Part shown: in pieces, positions 49,101 to 61,100 of the stretch | Layout: the number at the start of each line of letters is the position of its first letter | How positions within the stretch are numbered: position 1 is the first letter of the stretch | Assembly: GCF_000224145.3 (NCBI RefSeq) | Contig: NC_020172.2 | Location: 67,001 to 131,000 of the forward strand | Reading direction: 5' to 3' | Length of the DNA stretch: 64,000 nucleotides | Source of the DNA: Ciona intestinalis | Taxonomy: Eukaryota; Chordata; Ascidiacea; Phlebobranchia; Cionidae | The notes under the pieces: generated by a model | What the model saw: the letters and a program-made list of their open reading frames with translations, nothing else | Databases searched by the model: none | Told to the model about the DNA's origin: nothing | Made by a program: the position numbers and the translations under genes

Positions 49101-52100
49101 ATTAATTTCTCTGCGCGCAGATAACGCTATGATAGAAGGTTACCAATAGAAACGAAATGGATATGCAGCGGTTAAATAATTTCATTTTTTCACCACATTG
49201 AATTAGGTTAAATGACGTCATCGAATATTCGGATTCGATCGAATATTGGACCGTGGATATTCGGATTCGACGAATCCGAATTGTTTGGATCTCAGCCCAT
49301 CCCTACTTCATTGTTTATTATTTAATTTATTTAACAAATAACTTACAGGTATTAATAAAAATTAAAAACCAATTTGTTAAAGAGTCTGGACCACGCTCAT
49401 ACAAGTTGGTTTTAAATGAAAATTTACACTTAATAAATACTATCTGTGGTATTTTTTTGTGAAAAAAATATTTAGTTTGCCCAAAAAAACGTTTTAAAAA
49501 GTGCCAAAAAATTCGCCTATTGTTGCGTCACTCGCGGGCACTATGACGTAAATTACGTCACGATCTTTTCTAATCGATCAGCTGATTTAGGCTTTGCTGT
49601 TTGCAGCAAAACAGTGTACCGTCGACATAGCATTTTCTGTTACTTTTAAATTAAGAAATAAGCGTGGGTAATGCCGTGGCCTGATTTTAGTTTAAAATTA
49701 ATATTTTTAAAAATTGTTTGTAAGTGTATTACAGTATTACACTATTTAAATTTGTCAGTTAACAATAATGTAAAAGTGTCAGTGTGTGATGTATAGTCAG
49801 GTAGAATTATTTCATCTAATGAAGTGACATAAGTGAAGATCCTAGTCCACTAGCAATAGGTATTGAGCCTTTCCAGTTTGAACCTGTACTTCCAGCAAGT
49901 GTTGGGGAAGTAGACAGGCCAAGACCATGGAAAATAAGTGAAGCTGAGCAAATCAACAACACAATTTGGTGGGTTGACCAAGAATAGCATNNNNNNNNNN
50001 NNNNNNNNNNNNNNNNNNNNNNNNNNNNNNNNNNNNNNNNNNNNNNNNNNNNNNNNNNNNNNNNNNNNNNNNNNNNNNNNNNNNNNNNNNNNNNNNNNNN
50101 NNNNNNNNNNNNNNNNNNNNNNNNNNNNNNNNNNNNNNNNNNNNNNNNNNNNNNNNNNNNNNNNNNNNNNNNNNNNNNNNNNNNNNNNNNNNNNNNNNNN
50201 NNNNNNNNNNNNNNNNNNNNNNNNNNNNNNNNNNNNNNNNNNNNNNNNNNNNNNNNNNNNNNNNNNNNNNNNNNNNNNNNNNNNNNNNNNNNNNNNNNNN
50301 NNNNNNNNNNNNNNNNNNNNNNNNNNNNNNNNNNNNNNNNNNNNNNNNNNNNNNNNNNNNNNNNNNNNNNNNNNNNNNNNNNNNNNNNNNNNNNNNNNNN
50401 NNNNNNNNNNNNNNNNNNNNNNNNNNNNNNNNNNNNNNNNNNNNNNNNNNNNNNNNNNNNNNNNNNNNNNNNNNNNNNNNNNNNNNNNNNNNNNNNNNNN
50501 NNNNNNNNNNNNNNNNNNNNNNNNNNNNNNNNNNNNNNNNNNNNNNNNNNNNNNNNNNNNNNNNNNNNNNNNNNCACTTTCGCTTACAGCATTCTGTCTG
50601 CTATTTTAACACAGCACCTATCAGGCATGATTACTCGGCTTATGTAAACTCCTATATGGTAACTTTAAATACAGATATAAATATAGTCTATGCCATATAG
50701 GGAAAAAACAAAAAGAATTTANNNTCTNNNNNNNNNNNNNNNNNNNNNNNNNNNNNNNNNNNNAGCNNNNTAGGCTATTTTGTGTGGTTATACACTCATC
50801 GCTAGGAAATAGCTTCCAATAAGTTGCTGAAGCCATAGGTATTGTTAATACCTTAAAAAACGTTTTGATTTGCTTATCTATCAAAACTGCACCAATAAAC
50901 CGCTGATAGACCGGGTTTTCCCCATAAACGAAATATTGCATTGTGACGTCACAGTGCCCGCGAGTGACGTTTTTTACAACTTTGAAATTTGATTTTTTAA
51001 ACGTTCATAACTTTTAAATTAAAGCGAATTTTCACAAACTGGCTGTGAATTTAGCATCAGTAGACATAAAACTTTATTCTTATGCAAAAAACTGCGCAAC
51101 CATGAGAACCGTGGGCCGGACTCTTTAAGATGTAAAAACAATTTTTTTGAACTTTTTTATAAAATATATAACTAGGCTATATATATAAGTAGAAACATCT
51201 GTACCCTACAAAATGAGTTTTTGTTCTTTAAAAGCATCAACTATTAGGTTTACAAAATTGTCCAATTCATACAAAACTGTTTATAAATGAAGTCATTAGA
51301 CATAAACATTTCCTTAACACAAAGTTTTAACAGAGAACGAGAAACCTGAGGAGTTAAATGAAAATATTATGATGGAGAAAATGTATGAACGTTTCCATCT
51401 TTCATTTTCCAACCTACAGGTTCAGTAGATTGTTTTTACCAATGCTAATACTAGTGTGAATGTCATATATGCTATAGCTATGTAATCTATAAATGTACCT
51501 ATGCAATGGATCGTTCAGAATTTTGAAGGAAGAATATCTACATTTTCTGCTTTCCACTTGTCCAAAATAGATTTTATTCATAACTTGTTTGTTTTGCTGT
51601 TAATTCATCTTTTCTTTGCTTAAATTTTATGTTCTTTATTATCATGATTAAAGACACAACTATATATTTGCTGTTTATGTAAAACATAGTGTGGAATAAG
51701 CTAACAATTGTATAAATTATGCAGGTTATGGTAACACAGAGGAACATGGAATGGTGGAATGTTGCAAAGAATCGTGGTCGACATAATTTTCATTTCATTG
51801 AACCTTTCACTGTGGATTTAGAAATACAACGTCGTGTTGTAAACACGAATGATCCGCTGTATCCTGCACTGAAAGTTGCTGGAAAACTACCTCATCTTAC
51901 TTTACATATATCTGATATGAAGGTTTGTATGTGTTTTACATACTTTTGTATTACACATGGTGTTGCTTGCTAGGTTAGACACTTTTTAAACCAAATAATA
52001 AATTAAAACCATGCATCACAAACACTACATATATTTATTTATATACAACAAGTCCAACTTACACATGTTTAATCAATATTTTTATGAATATAAAGTTTTC

Positions 52101-55100
52101 AGCATTATTATTATTATCAAGTAACTCTTTAGTGAAAGGAAGTGTGATCACAGTTCGGGTAATAAGCAGCAATACCTACATGATTATCAAATATTTGTTA
52201 TTTACAAACTATATTTCTAAGGTACGAACAATCAAATGGTGCTTCAACCAATTTATCTCCAAACCTGATAAACCAACCAAACAAACTTCTCAACAAACTT
52301 CTAAAGGAAACCTTCCAACGACGAACTTATCTCCTCATGAGATGGAACATGCTTTGTCTGAACAACTACAATGTGATTTCAAAATAAACCAGGTTTGACG
52401 AATCATCCAATATTAACGTGGTAGGGAGTTTACACTTGTCGCAAGATGTGGATTGCAAAATGAAATTGATAGAGTCATAAAATCAGCCATTTTTGTAAAC
52501 CAATTTCTGTGTTGATCATATTGATAAACATAATGTTAGTTTTCTGTACAATGAGTTTTCCTTTGATATAGTGTAGATGGACGGAAGTAACAAAAAAGGG
52601 TATTTTAGTTAAAGTTTTATTTGAACTACTGTTTATGGAAAATATACTGTTATACATTTCATACCTTATATATTAGTTACATTTTAAAAATTATTTATTT
52701 CATTGCACATCTGGCATAAGGTGATAATTAGTATATTCAGATGTATAAAATATTAGAAATCACTTACATAGTGATACAAAGTATAAACATGTAAATGTTT
52801 TCTGCAGGTATCAATTATCTTGGAAAAAGATCTTGACAATCAGTTTATTGCTGTGTTACAAATAAATCGAGTGCAAACAATATTTTCAAGACGACCTTTT
52901 GATGCCTCAGCTGAACTATCAATATACAGGTGTGGTGTGTTTTGTTTGTGTGTGTTGTTCCATATTTCATTAAAGTCTCAAGATATTATGCTCTTAAAAA
53001 AACCTTCCCCCCAAAAATGAGTAAATTCAAAATAACGCTTTATGTGCAGCATTTTGAAGGCAACAATTACTTCTGTATTATTTGTATAGTAGGGTATAAC
53101 AAACCAAGNNNNNNNNNNNNNNNNNNNNNNNNNNNNNNNNNNNNNNNNNNNNNNNNNNNNNNNNNNNNNNNNNNNNNNNNNNNNNNNNNNNNNNNNNNNN
53201 NNNNNNNNNNNNNNNNNNNNNNNNNNNNNNNNNNNNNNNNNNNNNNNNNNNNNNNNNNNNNNNNNNNNNNNNNNNNNNNNNNNNNNNNNNNNNNNNNAGT
53301 GTGTGTCATATATCATTTCTATGTTATTTTTCTATATTATTTCTATTTATATACTTATTTAATGATATCTATAAATTGGTGCTTACTACATAAAGAATTT
53401 TAGTAAGTATACCAGTTAAAGATTACTTTAAATAAAGACTTCCCAACACCAAGGATTTGTTAAATGTTGTACTTTACAGGGCCGACTAAAAATATACCTA
53501 CATATTTTGAAATTGATTTCACCACTTTTAATATATAGCCTATTGATCAATTAGTCAATTACCTATTACCGATTACTTATAATTATCTATTTTCTTAATA
53601 TTTGTGTTTTTTCACAGTCTTTTGCTTGTTGATGTAATGCAGCAACTTGGAAAAGATTTTGAATTATTATTGGCATCTCATCGTAATGTATATTTGGATG
53701 TGGATAGTGGTCAGATACTTGACTCTGGGGCAACATCACCTGACCACGCATACAGTGCAACATATCCAGTGAAACAAAGTAAAAACATAATGTTTAATTT
53801 ACATATAAGGAAAGGTGCTGGATGATAATGATACTTTAATTTTTGTTCTTTTTTTTAAAAAGCTTTAAGTTTTCAGGAAAATGTTGATCTCATGTACTAA
53901 GTTTGAGTATTTAAAAGAATATATTTTTCAGCTTTTGTTTTTATTTAAATACACTTTCATCAAATCTATGTGATTTTTATGAGATGTGTGAAACATTGAA
54001 ATTTGAAAATATTTTTAATAGATGTTGCACGTTGTGCATCAGAACCATACAACACAACTACCACTCATGTTCTCACCAAAGCTGCTCAAAATTTGGAGAA
54101 ATCTGTTGAATATTTGATTCAAGTTCAACTGCAGATGCTTAAGCATGGATCGCCACACAAGGAGGGGAATAATGCAAATGAAGTGACAATTGTCAATGCC
54201 AAGTTCAACAACCTTGATGCTGTGTTTAATGTGAGCAGCTGGACCAAACTTTTGAGTTTTCTTCACAATTTGTTTCCACAAAGAGAAGATTCCCATCGAA
54301 GGAAAAAGAGCCGACTTTCCGATGAACGGAAGCTAAAGTCAACTGCAGGCACGACTCAGCTGAATTCAAACAATGACTCATCAGAAATCCATGTCAATTT
54401 TGACTTTAAAAAGTTAAATTTATTATTGCTTCGTCATGTTCACACTCGGGATAAAATTATCGGACGAAAAGTTGCTACTGTGACGTTACAGACTGCAAAG
54501 TTTGTTGGAAACATTGAAAATGAACGACGGGAAAATGGGGAGAGACAATCCAGTGTTGTGGTTAATGGTTCAGTAGAAAGTTTACAAGTTCAAGATCTTA
54601 CCTTGGTGGAACAAGGTACATGGAAAACACAAGGTCTTGAGATATTTAATATCGGAGACACTTGCTCAATGCTTGACCAGTTTGATGATCCTTCTACACA
54701 GAAAGCTTTTCTGTTTAATTTTATCACAGGAAAAATGAACGAACAAACAACTTTAACTGAAACTGTTACCTCACAATCTGAGCAGAGGTTGCCTCATAAT
54801 AATGAAGATGTTATAACTCATTCAAGTCTTCAATTTCCCGTGGAAATGAAAAGGGAAGAATTGCAACAACAAGGTAGTATGTTTTACACAATTAAAAAAT
54901 TGTTTATAAACCATTGCTGCTGAGACATAAATCAAGGAACACTTAAGTCTTGTTTATTTTTGTGTTTATTATTCTTTTTTAATCTGAAAGTTTGCACACC
55001 ATATTAGTGATCATTGGTTTGGAGCAATGGTCATTAGGTGTTTAGCAACTTTTGTAAGTCCAAATTACATATAACTTGTTTGAAATTGTATATACATCTT

Positions 55101-58100
55101 ATTTTTTGGATGACTGTTTGAAACTGTTATAACTAATTTTCTTAGCTGGAAAAATTGAGTCCAAGTTGGAATTTGAAGTTGCTTTATTTTGTTACATCCA
55201 CTGCCCAAGGTTTGTGGCGGAAATCCTTGCATTGGTGGATGAGGTGAACAATGTTACCGATAAAATGATGACAACCGCAACAAGACAAGTAAGTTGTGTA
55301 TTATTAGATGTTTTACTGACTTTTTGCTGCTAATTTCCCATCTCTTTGTTGTTAATATGAATATCATTGAATATCATTTTGTTATGTTTGTTATGTCATG
55401 TCAATTAAACCAATCTGCATGTATAAAACAATTAATTTAAGCAGTTATTCGTGCTTGTTAAACAAAAGTAGCCCACTGTATATTCAAATTCATGATTTAT
55501 TTACAGGCATATAAAGACATGGCACGTACAATCATGGATAAAGTATCTGATTATAGCAGGATGGGGAAAACAACAGGTGTCAATATGTTAATATATATTT
55601 AATATAAATGTAAATATATTTTAGTTTAAATACTTTGCAATACTAAAGTTATTGATCACTAATCTCCCAAAGAATATATTTTCCAAGGTTTTTATTTAAA
55701 TTTTTATTTGCAGATAGCACTCAAACTTAAAAAATATATAATCTTAGAATAAACATATAAAAAATATAGAGGGGATTTTTGGGTGAAGTAATGCCACCGA
55801 TGCGGTTAGAAATAGGTCTCTTACGTTTTAATTCCTTCAGTTGAAACCCCGTCATCTCACCCCACTGTAAATCCTTCAACCACAACCGAAGGTGATAAAA
55901 ACAAATTTAATTTCTTGATGAAACTCAAGTCACCATTGATAGCTTTACCCAAGTATGCTGGAAGTTATGAACTGCTGGTGGCGAACCTTGGTGAAATAAC
56001 TGTGTGCAATCAACATGAGCCATCCAGGTATATCGGTCATTTATTTTATCCTTGCCATTGTTTTAGTATTGAACGTTTGTTATATTCGTGGATTTAAAAC
56101 AGAATAGGCAACTGAACAAGTTTGTACGAAATTCACGATTAACAATTTTGAACCATGTAAAAACATCAAAGAAAACATTCAATCAATCATGTTAATATAT
56201 TTTGACATAAACCTTATCTAAATATTATAAGATAGTTTTTCCTATCATCCATGCAACTTTAATTATTAATATACTTTATATTTACTTCAGTGGAGTTGGT
56301 GCAATGGACAAACTTCGTATAAACATTGTGAATATGAATCTGAGAACTCACAGACAAGTTGTTGCTTCAAATACTTCATTCAATATTTGTCCTGGAGCTA
56401 ATATCTCGCAGTTAAAAAAGTATGTACGTATTGTAGATTAAAGAAACAGTTAATCATCAAGTATATGTTCAGGTTGGCAAATAAGAGTTCAAGTGTGGAT
56501 TCAAATGAAACAACAGACTTTGAAATCCTTCATAACACAACTCTACAGCTAACTGTGGATAAAATACCATTCGTACCAAACAAACGTAAACAATTTGATG
56601 TCCGTGCTTGTTGTGAGGGGGGGAAATCAACTGATGGGGTTTCGTAAGTGACTTTGGATCATTTTTGTTGCAACTTGAAAGTTGACATGGGGCGTGTGAA
56701 TTTATCATGCTTAGCTTTTGTAGAAGACATTCATGTCATAGCTTGACAATAAACATAAGGTGCCATCTACCATGCGTGTCTGTTGTGCTAGAACATACAC
56801 CTATGTTATAATTCGACAGTGAGCATGAGGTGTGTTAATGTAGTGTGACTGTCTGTTATATAGGAAGTCACCCATGTTATAATGTCCATAAACATAAGTG
56901 TACACATACACCATGTGTGTTTGGTGTATTAGTAGATGGTGGTGTGAAATTTCACGCTGCATTAAAACGTCTACCCAGGCTTTTAGAAGTCATTGTAGTT
57001 TTGGCATGAACATGTTCTTATCAAATATTTGAACAGGTCATGTTGTGGTGTATTTACCGCTTGTGTTGGTGAAATATCAGACAAACAAATGAAGGTTGCC
57101 ATTCACACATCATCTGCTACTACAGTCAGCTTGTGCAAGTCAGCTTATGAACAAATACTGAAGACACTTGATAATATCGCATATGGTGAAGATATAGATG
57201 ATATAGCTGATCCGCATACAATCCATTTATCACATTCTGCACCAGATGTATCAACTAAATACAAAAATACATTCGACAGAAGACAAACTTTATCAAGTGG
57301 TAATTTAATGATGATCTTTTGTGTTTTTAGACAACATAAGTTGACAAATTAGATAAAATCAGGACTGGATTTCGTCAGCATGCAGAACTATAGGTGGTGC
57401 AGATGACGAAGCGATTAATTTAATGTAAAAAGAGATACAAATAAGATGTTAATTTAAAGTTAAACACATGAATATTGGTTGTTGCAAGGAAAGAGAGTTG
57501 TAAAAGGTTTGGTATCATCAGCTTTACAGTTAAATTGAAGTCACTTTTCTATTATAAACATAAATTAAATATATTTCTCAGCATCACTTCATCCCAACCA
57601 ACCAAGCCTAAATGAAGAATTCACACTTTTTGAATTTCCACGATGTGAAAAACAACAGGAACCTTTGGTAAGATCAACCTGTGACACAAGGTGTAACAAT
57701 GGATAAGACGTAATGCATCGTACTGCTGCAACCATTGTGGACTTTTGTTTCCATGAAATTGTTTAATCACTCAATACAGTTCTGCAATATTCCCCTAATT
57801 AGTAACTTTTTTACACTGTATATTTTAAACTCCAGGTGACCCCCCAAATAAGGAAGTACACACCCCTCCATGCAGATTTCACTGTCCCATGTTTAATGTT
57901 CCAACTTGATGGTGATCTTGGTGATGGACAGCAGGTTCTTATAATTTCTACACAAAGTTTTAATTTTTGTAACAATAACCAATTTATTATACTAGGTATT
58001 ATCAAAGTTTGGTACATGTATTTCTGTTTCAATTTTCTAAAATTACAATTTTTTGTTTAGTGCTCTTACAGCAAAGTAAAGTGGATTGTGGTTTTTTTTT

Positions 58101-61100
58101 CCAAAAATAAATGTTACAGGGAATTGTTAAAGTAACAATACAAGAATTTAAAGCTTCATATGAAAAAGAGAACAGGTTTGCCACATCTGTGGATTTCTCA
58201 CTTGGTTCATTGGATATTGAAGATTTATTACAAGCTGAAAGTTCACGTAACAGGTTCATAACACAAATAGATAAATATGTGTTTAATTTACAATAAAGTT
58301 GCTGTATATAAGATACATGCGTAATCTGGTATTAACATGGGAATAAAATATTATAACATCAGCATGAATATTCATTTACCCGTCCCCACACTTGTTAGGT
58401 ACAAACATTCGTTTCATCGTATAAACCAATATGTTGTTTTTGTTTTTATACTACGTGCATTTAATGTTAAGTATACTTTAAAAATATCGATGTCTATATC
58501 GACATCTATTATAATTCTGCTGTCTTGTTAGATATATTGTGGTATCATCACGACAAACTAAACAAAAGGACAATTCATCTACCGATTATATTTCAACTTC
58601 ATGTCCGTCTGTGTTTCCACACTTCACATCAAACACTTTCAAATTATCTCAGTCCTTACCAACATTGGAGCAACCATACCAGGAACCTTTGATACAAGGT
58701 AACTACCATTAGTAGCTGTAATACATGAGGTACATCGGTATATGTAATATGTTGAGTATATGTAATATAGCAACATACATTTGATACATAAATATGTAAA
58801 GAAGAGATAATTTAGAAGTTAGATTGAGGTGTTTGACTATAACCTATGTGCATGTTGTGTATGAAAACACCCCAGGTATAAATATGTGAAATGTACATAG
58901 CAATGTATTGCAGATGAAGATACACCATACATTGAACAAACATGTAATGACAAGTTGGTTCGTATAAATGCCTTTCTTATTGATGGTAAAAGTGAAGCAT
59001 ACAACGTGGTATATGGAAGAACCAACAGATTTATTGATATTGACTTCAATTCATTGGATTGCAAGGTAATATTATGTTTAATATAATATTAATAACATTG
59101 TTCTTTGTTTGTACCTAATGTGATAAAATTTGTGTTTTATATTTTTGCATAGAATGACTGACAGGCAAAATATGCATAAACACGTAGACGGTTGATTTAA
59201 TACCACATACAGTATGGTCATGTGTTTTTTAAAATTAATAGCCATGCAGAAAAAAACGAAGTGGTGTATGATGCCACCACATATGATGCGCAATAAGACA
59301 CCTGTAATCGAAATATTGTTATAACACACCCTGTGTGATAACTCTTAACTTGCCCCACCAAGGATAATTACACAATAATAATGTTAATACATAAGTTGGG
59401 TCCTGGGATAAATGCCAGCATTGGCACATTACTCCTAGATTTCTAATTTTTTAAGTGTATATTTATTAAATAACAAATGTGTAAATTTGTTTGAATAAGA
59501 GACATGTTGTACGTATATAGGTGAACCTTGAAACATGGGTGGTGTTACTTGACTTCTTTGGAATTGGAACTTCCCCCAAGAAAACTTATCGAATAGATAA
59601 AGAAACGGAACAAACTTTCCCGACCATGCATCAACTTGAAGTCAGGTGCGGTCGAACATGCCAACAAAAAATTTGGAATTGGTTCTTGATAACAGAATAT
59701 TTGAATCAGTTAAAATACAAGATTAGAATGTAGTAAACTTACTTAATTGTGACGTGTCTGGTTAAAGCATTTATTTAAATTTTAAAGCTAGACTAAATAA
59801 GGAATAAGGTTTTGGTTTAATAAATATATACAATATAAATATAGTTGATTACATCTCATTATATTTATGTTCAGATCATTCTATGAGAATCAACCAGATG
59901 TTCATATTAATTCAGAAATTGATTTCAATGTGAAACGCTTTAGTTTAATGTTTGTGAAGACAAAATATGAATTACTACGAGCTGATATCACCAACCTTAT
60001 GCTGCATGCACAACTTAAAGGTAGTAACATGACGGAAAAACAAACTAACCTTGTTTTTATATTATTAAGTAAACACTTGGACAAAGGGCAAAGAGATTTG
60101 GTTGCAAACTTAAAATTATTAGCTTTCAATTGTAAGCTTCAACCTTTGCGGTGATCATAACATCTCTAAACCTGTAACAACATGCTTTATTATATTGTAT
60201 AAAATTACAAACAGTGACAATTTGTTTCTTTTATTTAAAGGTTGGCATTATAAGTAAAAGTTCGAGATGTTGACTTGGTGTCATGCTTAGTGAGATTATG
60301 GAATTTTGTGTATAGATATAAGTTTTACGTACATATACACACAAAAAAGAAAACTTGTGTTTATTGAATTGTATAATATACATATTATGTTTACCCCTAA
60401 AAATAAACAAAGACAAAGCTACCTACTTAGTTTTCCTGTACATAACAATAAATTGCTTTTGTTTTGGATATTAAATGTATATTTGTTAGTGTGTATCACC
60501 CACTAAGTTACATTGTGTATGAAACAGAACACCCATGTTATAATGACTGTTATTTTCGAACACACTGGGATAAAGCAAGTTACATTCTTTGTACGTTACA
60601 GATGGGAGAATGCGAGTGAATGGTCAACTTGGGGGGTTGGCAGTTTCAGATTTAAGTCCAAATGGATTCTTATTCAAAGAACGTTTTATTTTTACCGGAG
60701 ACAAAGCCTTGGATTTTGACATTATTAAGTTAGTATATAATATGGTTTCTTAAGTATCAAGTAAAGGGATAGGAGCAAAAATTAATTGACAGTTACTTTA
60801 ACTCAATAGTCAGTTGTATACATTACATTCTTGTCTTGTTTCTTGCGTTGTATTTGTTTCTTAATAAACTACACATGATACTAGATGTAGGCTCGTCGCT
60901 ACTACCATTTTTTGCATATATTTTGTGGGGCAAAACATTTAACAGCAATTGCTCCAACCGAGTAGCTCCTTAGGAGTTGTCTCATTTGTCACCCCACAGT
61001 AAAAAAGGCACAATAATCACCCACAAAGTTACAAATGCGAACAGTAACTTATGGTATATCTACTGTTGTTGCCCTGCCACATGCGGATATGTAAGTGTCG

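Noticed and set aside
60021..60154. Extension of VPS13D exon 36 to the stop at 60154
   Set aside because: An earlier donor at 60021 gives the phase needed by exon 37 (DGRMRVNGQLGGLAVSDLSP), while the extended frame does not join anything.
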